The notes under the pieces: generated by a model | Told to the model about the DNA's origin: nothing | What the model saw: only the letters and a program-made list of their open reading frames with translations | The model's database searches: none | Source: Petrimonas sulfuriphila | GTDB taxonomy: Bacteria > Bacteroidota > Bacteroidia > Bacteroidales > Dysgonomonadaceae | Length of the DNA: 64,000 nucleotides | Strand: one strand, 5' to 3' | Assembly (NCBI RefSeq): GCF_051201015.1 | Contig: NZ_JBPEHI010000006.1 | Shown here: positions 24,854-33,939 of the stretch, one piece after another | Numbering within the stretch: position 1 is the stretch's first letter | How the letters are laid out: each line of letters opens with the position of its first letter | Translations under genes and position numbers: made by a program

Positions 24854-25931
24854 GCATCCTGTATATGACGCTGTTAATATTCATTCCTGCACCTACCGAT
24901 GTAAGCACCAGGTTATCGCCGGAGGAGATGCTGTGTCCGTTCATTTTTCCTCTCATCACCATATCGAGCAAAGTGGGAACTGTAGCAACAGATGAGTTTC
25001 CCAACCACGAAATCGTCATAGGCATTACCGATTCTGGAATATCGTTGATGTTATACAACTTAAACAGTCTTTTGAGAATGGCATCATCCATTTTTCCGTT
25101 TGCCTGATGGATCAGTACTTTTTTCACATCGTTTACATGCAATTTAAGCTTGTCCAGACCTGATTTTATAGCTTTGGGAACATTTTCCAATGCATACTGA
25201 TATAAACGACGGCCGTTCATTTTCAGGTATAAATCCTTTTTACCGGCCAACTCCCTGTCGTACGAATATCCCATGTGAAGCAAGTTTACATAATCCATGG
25301 AATCGCTTCGCGAATTATGCCCGATAATACCCACCGGCGTTTCGCTTTCCACTGCTTCTACAATGGCAGCACCAGCTCCATCAGCATAAATCATACTATC
25401 GCGGTCATGCGGATCTGAAATCCTCGATAGTACATCGGCACCGATGACCAGTATCTTTTTTGCGTCACCCGAACGAATATAATAATCTGCCTGAATAAGG
25501 GCTTGAACCCAGCCCGGACATCCATACAAAATATCGTATGCAATAGCCTGTGGACTCCGGATACCAAGTTTAGCCTTTACGCGCGAAGCAAGCGTAGGCA
25601 ATATATCAATACGGGTATCATTCGGTTGGGTTTCTCCAAAATTATGTGCCAGAATCACATAATCAAGCTCTTCCCTGTCAATCCCTGCAGATTCGATGGC
25701 TTGTTCTGCTGCAATGAGAGCCAGATCAGAGGTTAGTTGATGATCTTCGGCATACCTTCGTTCGGAAATAGTTGTTATTTCTTCAAATTTATCCACTATT
25801 TCGCGATTTTCTTTGTCGATTTTTTCACCCGTCGACTCCAGGAAGTCATAATTCAAAAAGTCATCATTCTTAACAACTTTGGAAGGAACATAACTTCCGG
25901 TTCCGGTAATCAGGCTGTATATTTTTTTCAT
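24849..25931 (-). CDS. 3-oxoacyl-ACP synthase III (FabH-like)
   Basis: This 360-aa thiolase-fold enzyme condenses an acyl-CoA starter with malonyl-ACP or a related substrate. The active-site Cys is in DILYGCPGWVQ, the His in KVLIHQANGKM and the Asn in SWLGNSSVATVPTLLD. The length is slightly above the usual 320-330 because of an N-terminal segment of about 40 residues (ENREIVDKFEEITTISERRY). It is monocistronic, so whether it serves housekeeping fatty-acid synthesis or a dedicated pathway is not clear. A TACCTTTG -7 element (26054-26061, minus strand) lies about 120 nt upstream. Confidence 0.9.
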   Translation of the reverse strand: MKKIYSLITGTGSYVPSKVVKNDDFLNYDFLESTGEKIDKENREIVDKFEEITTISERRYAEDHQLTSDLALIAAEQAIESAGIDREELDYVILAHNFGETQPNDTRIDILPTLASRVKAKLGIRSPQAIAYDILYGCPGWVQALIQADYYIRSGDAKKILVIGADVLSRISDPHDRDSMIYADGAGAAIVEAVESETPVGIIGHNSRSDSMDYVNLLHMGYSYDRELAGKKDLYLKMNGRRLYQYALENVPKAIKSGLDKLKLHVNDVKKVLIHQANGKMDDAILKRLFKLYNINDIPESVMPMTISWLGNSSVATVPTLLDMVMRGKMNGHSISSGDNLVLTSVGAGMNINSVIYRMP

Positions 25932-26137
25932 ATAATAAAGTAATAATATTTATTTTCAGATGAAGGTCGTATAATCGTTTCAGCGCAACTCAAACCGCTG
26001 GCTTCACGCTCGTTCCATCATCAATCTCCACAAACAATAACCTAATTTCTCAGCAAAGGTAGCAATTTATTATCAATACAATTAAACTTCACCGGTTTTT
26101 CAGCAGGGCATATCCCTTTTTTCTACAATACCTGAAA

Positions 26138-27151
26138 TTAACTTAATCCCAATTCTTTTGCCAGCAATTCGTAACCCTGTCGGCGTCCTTTCATCTGCGA
26201 ATACAAATCGAAAATAATGATCTCGTCCACCAGGGTTTCTTTGGCCCATTGCCAAAGCATTTCGGAAACTTTGCCGGGTGAGCCGATAACGAACTTCCGC
26301 ATAATGCTTTGCTTCACCGCCTCTTCCTGAAGTGAATACCTATATGAAAGCGCTTCTTCAAAAGTAGGATTAACAATCCTCTTACCAACAGTCAACATCG
26401 TCCAGTGTAGAATAGCGGGCGCTGCCTGATAATAAGCTTCTTCATCGGTTTCTGCTGTAAAAACCATAATCGAAAGAATACTTTTAGGTTCCTGAAGATA
26501 TTCCGAAGGCTTAAACTGCCGGCGATACATGGTAAGCACAGGGACCGCCAAATCTGCGTTTATCTGTGCCGCAAATACAAAAGGCAATCCTTTTGTCAAG
26601 GCAAACTCAACACCACCGGTACTGGAACCAAGCATATAGATTTCGGGGATGAGAAATGGGTCTGGCGATGCGTTGATGTGGGCAAAAGGATGTTTGTCGG
26701 GCAGGTTGTGGCCCAAGAATCCCAGAAGCTCCGTTAATTGTTCGGGAAACGTATCCTGCTTAATGGCCTCCCACGACCTTCGAAGAGCCAGCGCTGTCCG
26801 TCCGTCGGTTCCTGGTGCACGTCCTATACCCAGATCTATTCTGCCGGGATACAATGCCTCAAGCATAGCAAACCGTTCGGCAACACTGAAAGCACTGTGA
26901 TTGGGCAACATCACTCCTCCCGTTCCTACACGAATCCGTTGAGTCTGCGTCGCAACATGTGCCACCATAATTTCGGGAAACATGCTCATGATCATAGAGG
27001 TATTATGATGCTCTGCGAACCAGTAACGGGTGTACCCCAGTTTATCGGCAAGTTTGGCTATTTCTGTGGATTGATTCAGTACTTCTGAAGCAGTTTTGGT
27101 TTCTTCAGTAAATTTAGCTAAATCAAGTATGGATAGTTTCAATTTGCTCAT
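26138..27151 (-). CDS. Luciferase-like monooxygenase family oxidoreductase (LLM class)
   Basis: This 337-aa flavin-dependent TIM-barrel protein belongs to the MsnO8/YhbW-like LLM group. Typical blocks are LGYTRYWFAEHHN, GTGGVMLPNHSAFSVAERF, LYPGRIDLGIGRAPGTD and VIGSPGKVSEMLWQWA. The family uses reduced flavin to oxidise diverse small molecules; the substrate is unknown. The frame opens at 27202, inside the upstream DUF3307 gene. The ATG at 27151 (MSKLKLSILDLA) is 10 nt after that gene's stop and matches the usual N-terminus. It is the last gene of the SatD-DUF3307 unit. Confidence 0.9.
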   Translation of the reverse strand: MSKLKLSILDLAKFTEETKTASEVLNQSTEIAKLADKLGYTRYWFAEHHNTSMIMSMFPEIMVAHVATQTQRIRVGTGGVMLPNHSAFSVAERFAMLEALYPGRIDLGIGRAPGTDGRTALALRRSWEAIKQDTFPEQLTELLGFLGHNLPDKHPFAHINASPDPFLIPEIYMLGSSTGGVEFALTKGLPFVFAAQINADLAVPVLTMYRRQFKPSEYLQEPKSILSIMVFTAETDEEAYYQAAPAILHWTMLTVGKRIVNPTFEEALSYRYSLQEEAVKQSIMRKFVIGSPGKVSEMLWQWAKETLVDEIIIFDLYSQMKGRRQGYELLAKELGLS

Positions 27152-27161
27152 TCCGGTTTTG

Positions 27162-27875
27162 TCAGACAGTAGAGATATATAAAGTGAGAATTCCCGTAAC
27201 AATAGCTATTCCAAAACTCAACAAGGTCCCGATAAGAATATACTCTGTCAGTTTCCGGTTTCGCGAATCTTTCAAATCGCCAAAACGAAATACTGATTTA
27301 GCCGCGATCAGAAACCCAATAGCTTCCCAACGCCCCAAAACGACAAACAGGAAAACCAGAAGTCTTTCCAGAATACCGATATAACGGCCGGCATTGGGTA
27401 ACGACTTTTCTTTATCGAGGTATATATCTTTTGTCCAGTTTGTTAACAGCACCTGAATCCCTATACCGCACACCACAGTTAAGAAAAGAATTGCTGTCAC
27501 GTAAATCCAAAATTGCAGATTTTCAGCCAGCGCGCCGAAAGATATATCCGGATTAAAAAACAGGTACCACAAAACGACAATGCTCAACACATGCAACAAC
27601 TGATCCATCAAAAACCACCCGGTTTTATTGTTTTTTTTCTGAAAAAACAATTTTACCATGTCTATCCCCACATGAACAATGGTAATTGAAAGCGCCACAG
27701 CCCAATGCCGTAAATCCCATAGAACCAGCCATATCAACGCACCGTGAATGAGGCCGTGCAAATATAGCTTAAGGGATTTTGCGCCTTGTTTTTCTTTTTC
27801 CTCAACCCACGATTTTGGCTGAAGAATGAAATCACCGGCCAGATGCATTAAAATAAGCTTGACAAGTACAATCAT
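27162..27875 (-). CDS. DUF3307 membrane protein
   Basis: This 237-aa protein has six or so membrane helices. The N-terminal DUF3307 domain shows KLILMHLAGDFILQPKSWVEE, then LYLHGLIHGALIWLVLW, with conserved His, Asp and Gln residues near the membrane face. It overlaps the SatD-like gene by 4 nt, and the pairing of DUF3307 with SatD is recurrent in bacteria, from memory of such loci. Function is not established. Confidence 0.87.
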   Translation of the reverse strand: MIVLVKLILMHLAGDFILQPKSWVEEKEKQGAKSLKLYLHGLIHGALIWLVLWDLRHWAVALSITIVHVGIDMVKLFFQKKNNKTGWFLMDQLLHVLSIVVLWYLFFNPDISFGALAENLQFWIYVTAILFLTVVCGIGIQVLLTNWTKDIYLDKEKSLPNAGRYIGILERLLVFLFVVLGRWEAIGFLIAAKSVFRFGDLKDSRNRKLTEYILIGTLLSFGIAIVTGILTLYISTV

Positions 27876-28510
27876 AAAAGCAACATTTCCAATTTGCGCC
27901 GATACATCTGCTCCATGGACAATACTTCATCTATATTGGCCCTTTTCCATCTTCCGCTTACGGAATTTTGTTTTATCCCCAGCCGCCTTCCAATCTCGTT
28001 TTGGGTATAATTGGGATGTTTCAATGCCACCTCCACCAACTCAGCTGAAGCGACCGACCATTTATCCATAAAAACTGAGGCCAACCTGATAAAAAGATTC
28101 ATTTCCCCGTCAAAATCCGGCCAGGGGCTTTTAACAAGCAAATTGAATTTTTCTTTTTCCAGTTCTTCAAATTTTTCTCCAGCATTTATAAACGCTTCTC
28201 CGTTACTTTCCGTTATCCGGTCGCCCGAATAACTCTTCCCTCCTATGCCTATTGCCATTCTCACATCAATAAGGCTTTTATTTGTTTCATCCGAAACTAT
28301 CTTCTTTATTAATGCTTTCACCCGTAACGCTTTTCTCAGGGCTTCTTCCGGACGATCTACTTCCAGTTGAAACGAATCGCCCCACACGATCTCCCATTGT
28401 CCGGGCGATTTTCCCCATTCATTGAACAAGCCTTTCAGCGGCAGCAGCCACTTTTCGGAATTTTCTATTTTTCGAGACGAGACAATGTCTCCTTTTATTA
28501 TTGCTATCAT
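27872..28510 (-). CDS. SatD-family protein with C-terminal helix-turn-helix
   Basis: This 212-aa protein begins with the SatD core: IAIIKGDIVSSRKIENSEKW, later WGDSFQLEVDRPEEALRKA and DVRMAIGIGGKSY. The layout recalls a nucleotidyl-cyclase-like fold with the GD motif near the start. The C-terminus (about 160-205) is a helix-turn-helix, HPNYTQNEIGRRLGIKQNSV. This suggests DNA binding. Three 28-bp repeats with ATCG/CGAT half-sites lie directly upstream and are likely its own operator. It heads an operon with DUF3307 and the LLM oxidoreductase. Its ligand is unknown. Confidence 0.85.
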   Translation of the reverse strand: MIAIIKGDIVSSRKIENSEKWLLPLKGLFNEWGKSPGQWEIVWGDSFQLEVDRPEEALRKALRVKALIKKIVSDETNKSLIDVRMAIGIGGKSYSGDRITESNGEAFINAGEKFEELEKEKFNLLVKSPWPDFDGEMNLFIRLASVFMDKWSVASAELVEVALKHPNYTQNEIGRRLGIKQNSVSGRWKRANIDEVLSMEQMYRRKLEMLLL

Positions 28511-28517
28511 CCGACAA

Positions 28518-28601
28518 ATATCGTGAGAAAAAATGATATATCAAAACATCGTGATAAATAACGATATTTAAAATTATCGCTGATAAAAGCGATATTTTCA
28601 C
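28518..28601. repeat. Three tandem 28-bp repeats, putative SatD operator array
   Basis: Copies are 28518-28545, 28546-28573 and 28574-28601. Each carries ATCG at offset 3 and [CT]GAT at offset 17, an imperfect palindrome with a fixed 10-nt spacer. Copy 3 has perfect 7-bp arms (TATCGCT and AGCGATA). Copies 1 and 2 agree at 22 of 28 positions. The array ends 7 bp upstream of the SatD start. Confidence 0.75.
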
Positions 28602-28622
28602 ACCATAAATCCTAAATTGCAA

Positions 28623-30287
28623 CTAACTCAATCCCTCCACTTTTCCGTTCACAATATCAATCCTTTTGGCTTGTGGATCAGCGGGAAGGCCAGGCATACG
28701 CATCATTTCGCCGGCAATAGCGACAATAAACTCCGATCCCTGGTTAATTACAATATCGTTGATCTTAAAGCGAAATCCTTTGGCTACACCATACTCCTTT
28801 GGATCGGCAGAGAACGAGAATTGCGTTTTTGCTATGCAAACCGGAAATTTTGCCAGTGGAGTATCGTCTATTCTCTTCAATCGCCTTAATGCCTTTTCGT
28901 TAAAGACTACATCCCGTGCACCGTAAATATTGAGTGCAATTTTTTCGAGTTTTGTCCGGATGGAATCTTCATCGGAATAAGTATACTGTAACGGTTGAGA
29001 CGGCTCTTTTTCAATGGCTTCCACTACCGCATTAGCCAGCTCAACGGCTCCCTGCCCGCCTTCTACAAACGCATTGTTTACGGCAAAACGAACCCCACGT
29101 TGGCGACAAAACTCAGCCACAGCATCTATTTCATCCTGTGTATCAAAAGCATATTTGTTGAATGCCACCACAACAGTTTGACCAAAAGAGGCCAGATTCT
29201 CCAGGTGTTTCGACAAGTTCTCCAACCCTTTTTTCAGTCCTTCCATGTCAGGCTGTCTGATATCGGTTTCAGGAGTTCCGCCGTGCATTTTCAGTCCCTG
29301 CGCAGTAACGACAATAACCGTTAGTTTGGGTTGCAAACCACTTTTTCTACATTTAATATTAAAAAACTTTTCCGCTCCCAGATCGGCACCGAAACCGGCT
29401 TCGGTAATCACATACTCGCCATATGACATGGCCATTTTTGTAGCAGAAACCGAATTACAACCGTGTGCAATATTTGCAAAAGGACCGCCATGAACAAATG
29501 CTGCCGTATTCTCAGTCGTTTGTACCAAATTGGGATGAATGGCGTCTTTCATCAGTACGGTTATGGCACCTGCAACACCCAGGTCTTTTACCGTAAACGG
29601 CTTGTCTTCCCGCGTATAACCCAATAAAATATTTTCGATGCGTCGACGCAGGTCCTCTTCATCCTCCGCCAGACACAAAATGGCCATCAATTCCGATGCG
29701 GCTGTAATATCGAAACCACCTTCAAGCGGGACTCCGTTTCCCGGGCCGAGGCCGGTAACAATATAGCGCAAACTGCGGTCGTTCACATCCAACACCCGTT
29801 TCCAAAGCACCTCCTTGATCTCATGAGGTGTACCCTGAACACGAAAAATATAATTGTCCAGAAGTGCAGATATAGTGTTATGAGCCGATGTGACCGCATG
29901 AAAATCACCGGTAAAGTGTAGATTGATGTTCTCCATGGGAAGCACTTGGGCATACCCGCCGCCAGCAGCTCCTCCTTTCATTCCAAATACGGGTCCCAGT
30001 GAGGGTTCACGTAACGCTACAATGGCTTTTTTACCAATTTTGTTCAGTCCCAGTGCCAGACCAATGGAAACGGTAGTCTTCCCGATACCTGCCTTGGTGG
30101 GCGTGATAGCTGTAACCAAAACCAGGTTGCTTTGGTCAATTTTTTTCTGATTTTTCAACCGCAAGGGCACTTTTGCCATGTACGGGCCGTAGTTATGAAC
30201 CTCATCCCGGTCGATACCTATGTTTTCTGCTACTTCCTTTATTTTTTTTAGCGGTGTCTCTCTTGCAATCTGAATGTCTGATTTCAT
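28623..30287 (-). CDS. fhs: Formate-tetrahydrofolate ligase
   Basis: This full-length 554-aa enzyme makes 10-formyl-tetrahydrofolate from formate, THF and ATP. The nucleotide-binding loop is TPTKAGIGKTTVSIGLALG near residues 60-80. Other family blocks are REPSLGPVFGMKGGAAGGGY, DRSLRYIVTGLG and MRMPGLPADPQAKRID at the C-terminus. The protein links to the one-carbon pool also fed by FtcD and FchA of the nearby histidine operon. It is not clearly cotranscribed with its neighbours. Confidence 0.97.
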   Translation of the reverse strand: MKSDIQIARETPLKKIKEVAENIGIDRDEVHNYGPYMAKVPLRLKNQKKIDQSNLVLVTAITPTKAGIGKTTVSIGLALGLNKIGKKAIVALREPSLGPVFGMKGGAAGGGYAQVLPMENINLHFTGDFHAVTSAHNTISALLDNYIFRVQGTPHEIKEVLWKRVLDVNDRSLRYIVTGLGPGNGVPLEGGFDITAASELMAILCLAEDEEDLRRRIENILLGYTREDKPFTVKDLGVAGAITVLMKDAIHPNLVQTTENTAAFVHGGPFANIAHGCNSVSATKMAMSYGEYVITEAGFGADLGAEKFFNIKCRKSGLQPKLTVIVVTAQGLKMHGGTPETDIRQPDMEGLKKGLENLSKHLENLASFGQTVVVAFNKYAFDTQDEIDAVAEFCRQRGVRFAVNNAFVEGGQGAVELANAVVEAIEKEPSQPLQYTYSDEDSIRTKLEKIALNIYGARDVVFNEKALRRLKRIDDTPLAKFPVCIAKTQFSFSADPKEYGVAKGFRFKINDIVINQGSEFIVAIAGEMMRMPGLPADPQAKRIDIVNGKVEGLS

Positions 30288-30346
30288 TTATATGCGGTTT
30301 TAAGATATGTATGTTTTAAGAACAAAGAATAACAGGCCAATAGACA

Positions 30347-32371
30347 TCAGCATTTAGACTTCTCTTCCAGCTCATCTTCTAATTTTATCAACTCATCACG
30401 CAGCCTTGCCGCCTCCAGGAATTCCAGTTTTTTGGCAGCTGACAGCATTGCCTTGCGGGTCTGTTCGATTTTTGTTTTCAGATCGTCTGCGGTAGCATAT
30501 TCGGGCAACGGCTCCGATGCCATGGAATAGTAATCGGGCTCTACGTATGCCCTAGCTTCTGCGGTAACCGTGTACTCCTTGTTTAGCACGGATGACCGGG
30601 CTTTTATTATCTGTTGCGGCGTAATGCCGTGTTGTTCGTTGTATTTTATCTGCTTCTCCCGCCGGCGGTTAGTTTCATCGATAGTCGTTTGCATGCTGTC
30701 GGTTATTTTGTCGGCATAGAATATGACTTTCCCATTAACGTTTCGGGCGGCACGCCCCGCAGTTTGTGTCAGGGAACGATGCGACCGCAGAAAACCCTCC
30801 TTGTCGGCATCCAAGACAGCGACAAGTGAAACTTCGGGAAGATCCAATCCTTCGCGAAGCAGGTTGACCCCGATGAGCACATCAAAAATCCCGCTTCGGA
30901 GATCATCCATAATTTTCACGCGTTCGAGTGTTTCTACGTCGGAATGGATGTAGTTGCAACGTATATCGTGCTGCGAAAGGTAATCGGTCAGCTCTTCCGC
31001 CATGCGTTTGGTGAGTGTGGTTACGAGGACACGTTCGTTTTTTTCTACCCGCAGCTGAATCTCCTCCATCAAATCATCTACCTGGTTCAAACTCGGGCGC
31101 ACATCAATGGGCGGGTCGAGTAATCCCGTCGGGCGGATCAGCTGGTCTACGACAATCCCTTCCGATTTTTCCAATTCATAATCGGCAGGAGTAGCGCTGA
31201 CAAAAATGATTTCAGGCGTATGTGCTTCAAATTCCTCAAACGTAAGCGGGCGGTTATCTATGGCTGCAGGCAGGCGAAAACCGTATTCAACCAGGTTAAG
31301 CTTCCGCGAATGGTCACCGCCGTACATCGCCCGGATTTGAGGGATGGTCACGTGGCTTTCGTCGATAACGGTGAGGTAGTCTTCGGGAAAAAAGTCAAGC
31401 AGGCAGAAAGGCCGTGTTCCGGGCAAACGCCCGTCAAAATAGCGTGAATAATTCTCAATGCCCGAGCAATACCCAATCTCCTTGATCATTTCCACATCGT
31501 ACGTAACACGTTCGTACAGGCGCTTGGCTTCAAGGGGTTTTCCGATAGACTGGAAAAACTCCACCTGTTTTCCCAGATCGATTTGGATTTCATCTATGGC
31601 GCGAAAAATCCGTTCTTTGGTAGTTACAAAAAGGTTGGCCGGAAAAATCCGGTAGGAGTTCAGGCGCTCGGTGGTCACTCCCGTGAGCGGGTCGACCGTT
31701 TCGATACTTTCTATTTCATCGCCCCAGAAGATTACGCGTACGATATAATCGTGGTATGCCAAAAAAACATCTACCGTATCCCCTTTCACGCGAAAATTTC
31801 CCCGGCTAAACTCGGCAGTTTCATCGCGCGAATACAAACTGTTTACAAGCAACCGCAAGAAATGATCCCGTTCCAGCAATTGTCCCTCGCTGATATCCAC
31901 AGTCGTTTTGTTGAAATCCTCCGGATTTCCGATTCCGTAGAGGCAGGAGACCGACGAAACAACAATCACGTCGTTTCGTCCCGAAAGCAACGATGAAGTG
32001 GCTGCCAAACGCAATTTTTCAATTTCATCGTTAATGGACAGGTCTTTCTCAATGTAAGTGTCTGTAGTTGGAATATAAGCCTCGGGCTGGTAATAGTCGT
32101 AATAAGAGACGAAATACTCCACCGCATTATTCGGGAAAAAGCCTTTGAACTCACTGTACAGTTGTGCTGCCAGTGTCTTGTTGTGACTCAGCACCAACGT
32201 GGGTTTGTTCAATTGTGCTATCACGTTGGCAATGGTAAATGTTTTCCCCGAACCGGTAACTCCCAACAGTGTCTGATAAGGGATTTTCTGTCTGAGTCCC
32301 TCTATCAAAGCCTTTATGGCTTCCGGCTGATCGCCGGTAGGCCTGTATTCGGATGTAAGTTGGAAATGCAT
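30347..32371 (-). CDS. uvrB: Excinuclease ABC subunit B
   Basis: This is the 674-aa damage-verification helicase of nucleotide excision repair. Walker A is LLGVTGSGKTFTIANV. The beta-hairpin region reads YYDYYQPEAYIPTTDTYIEK. DE-box-like VIDESHVT and the helicase motifs EGLDLPEVSLVAVLDADKEG and QTAGRAARN follow. A C-terminal UVR motif (about 630-670, EQTRKAMLSAAKKLEFLEAA) binds UvrC. The length is normal. It stands as its own unit between fhs and the MFS gene. Confidence 0.98.
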   Translation of the reverse strand: MHFQLTSEYRPTGDQPEAIKALIEGLRQKIPYQTLLGVTGSGKTFTIANVIAQLNKPTLVLSHNKTLAAQLYSEFKGFFPNNAVEYFVSYYDYYQPEAYIPTTDTYIEKDLSINDEIEKLRLAATSSLLSGRNDVIVVSSVSCLYGIGNPEDFNKTTVDISEGQLLERDHFLRLLVNSLYSRDETAEFSRGNFRVKGDTVDVFLAYHDYIVRVIFWGDEIESIETVDPLTGVTTERLNSYRIFPANLFVTTKERIFRAIDEIQIDLGKQVEFFQSIGKPLEAKRLYERVTYDVEMIKEIGYCSGIENYSRYFDGRLPGTRPFCLLDFFPEDYLTVIDESHVTIPQIRAMYGGDHSRKLNLVEYGFRLPAAIDNRPLTFEEFEAHTPEIIFVSATPADYELEKSEGIVVDQLIRPTGLLDPPIDVRPSLNQVDDLMEEIQLRVEKNERVLVTTLTKRMAEELTDYLSQHDIRCNYIHSDVETLERVKIMDDLRSGIFDVLIGVNLLREGLDLPEVSLVAVLDADKEGFLRSHRSLTQTAGRAARNVNGKVIFYADKITDSMQTTIDETNRRREKQIKYNEQHGITPQQIIKARSSVLNKEYTVTAEARAYVEPDYYSMASEPLPEYATADDLKTKIEQTRKAMLSAAKKLEFLEAARLRDELIKLEDELEEKSKC

Positions 32372-32434
32372 AGTCGTTATAAAACAACTTAATCCTCCAT
32401 TTGTTTGATGCCGCTATATTTCTTACCGATCACT

Positions 32435-33874
32435 TCAGCCCGGATTGCTTGTCGCATCATGATCCTTTTTTACAATGTTTGGAAGCTCTAACCCAAAACC
32501 TTTTTTCTTGTCCAGTGCTTTTAGGTAGAAAGCCAGTAAAAGTGCTGCAACTCCAAATCCGGCAAAGATAAGCATCGGAACAGTATAATTATATTTTACA
32601 GCTTCGCCGGATGCAATCTGTTCGGCAATACCCGGGTTACTTCTTTTTAATGCCCACCCTATCAAAACCGGAGTCAGCATTAATCCAATGTTCTGAATCC
32701 AGAATATGATGGAATAAGCAGATCCCAAAACCTTGTTATCCACCAACTTAGGAACTGAAGGCCACAGCGAAGCAGGAACCAGGGAGAACGAAACACCCAG
32801 TACAATGATAGCCCCTAACGCCACGGCAAACGTAAAGTTTTCCTCCGGTGTAAGCGCAAAAATCAAATGGCAAACAATCACTAGCAGGGACCCCAACATC
32901 AGCATGGTAGCTGCCTTCCCCTTGTTATCAATAAACCATCCCAGCAAGGGTGTTAAAATCATCGCTCCAATAGGAAAATAGGAAAACAAGCCGCTCGCTT
33001 CGGAGGTAGTCATTCCCAAACGGCTTTCGAGCATCCCGGTAGCAAACTTCTGAAACGGGAAAATCGCTGAATAAAACAGAACGCATAGCCCGGCTACAAC
33101 CATAAAGGTTTTCGACGTAAATATAGCTTTTAAATCGCTGATCCTGAACTCCTCTTCCAGAGAAGATTCATTACCGGCCCTGAGAGCATCGGTTTGCGAA
33201 TCGAGCTTTTTATCGAAGAAGAAGTACACACTGAAAGTCAACAATCCGATCAGGAGCAACAAAGTCCCCACACCTACCGAAAGTGAAACGCCCCCCTTTT
33301 CAGCCAGGTACGGCGACAAACGGAATACGGCAAAAACACCCAGCCGCGCAATAGCCATCTCCAGGCCCATGGCCAGTGCCAATTCTTTTCCGGCAAACCA
33401 TTTTACGATCCCTTTGGAAACGGTAACTCCCGCCATCTCCACCCCACAACCAAAAATAGCAAAACCAACCGAAGCCACTTTTGCCGATGCAGGGAACCCG
33501 GTCCAGAAAGAGTTGAAGAAATCGTATCCGAAGCCTCCGCCATTAAAATAATCGCTGATACCATACAGCTTTATGGACGCTCCGATTACCATCAGGGAAC
33601 CGGAGACAAGTGCAGCTTTCCGTACACCAATCCGGTCTAAAATAATTCCGGCAAATATCAGGAAGAAGGCAAATACATTCAGGAAGTATTCCGAACCGGC
33701 GACCGCGCCAAAAGTGTCGGGCGTCCATTTCAGCGAAGTTTCGAGCATGGTACTCAGGGGTGCCAAAACATCGATAAACATATAAGCCACAAACATTGTG
33801 GAAGCCAGCAGTATTAATGCGGTCCATCTTGCCACGGAAGAATCACGAAGCGTACTGTGAATTTTCTCTACCAT
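32435..33874 (-). CDS. MFS transporter
   Basis: This 479-aa protein has twelve predicted helices and the MFS loop motif ILDRIGVRKAALVSGSLM between helices 2 and 3, repeated weakly as WFIDNKGKAATMLMLGS. The substrate is not identifiable. It lies 65 nt downstream of hutH in the same direction, but a TATCTTTG -7 element (33914-33921, minus strand) in that gap suggests its own promoter. A role in histidine or urocanate uptake would be speculative. Confidence 0.88.
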   Translation of the reverse strand: MVEKIHSTLRDSSVARWTALILLASTMFVAYMFIDVLAPLSTMLETSLKWTPDTFGAVAGSEYFLNVFAFFLIFAGIILDRIGVRKAALVSGSLMVIGASIKLYGISDYFNGGGFGYDFFNSFWTGFPASAKVASVGFAIFGCGVEMAGVTVSKGIVKWFAGKELALAMGLEMAIARLGVFAVFRLSPYLAEKGGVSLSVGVGTLLLLIGLLTFSVYFFFDKKLDSQTDALRAGNESSLEEEFRISDLKAIFTSKTFMVVAGLCVLFYSAIFPFQKFATGMLESRLGMTTSEASGLFSYFPIGAMILTPLLGWFIDNKGKAATMLMLGSLLVIVCHLIFALTPEENFTFAVALGAIIVLGVSFSLVPASLWPSVPKLVDNKVLGSAYSIIFWIQNIGLMLTPVLIGWALKRSNPGIAEQIASGEAVKYNYTVPMLIFAGFGVAALLLAFYLKALDKKKGFGLELPNIVKKDHDATSNPG

Positions 33875-33913
33875 TTAATTTTTAGTTTATGTTATGAAAG
33901 TGTTTCGAATGTG

Positions 33914-33921
33914 CAAAGATA
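33914..33921 (-). promoter_or_regulatory. -7 promoter element before the MFS gene
   Basis: Minus-strand TATCTTTG matches TAnnTTTG and is 40 bp upstream of the MFS start. The -33 region falls at the end of hutH and has no clear TTTG. Confidence 0.45.
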
Positions 33922-33939
33922 AAAAAAATCACCGTTCTT

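Noticed and set aside
28518..28601. Possible CRISPR array
   Set aside because: The repeats are directly adjacent with no spacers, and are imperfect palindromes typical of operators. No cas genes are near.
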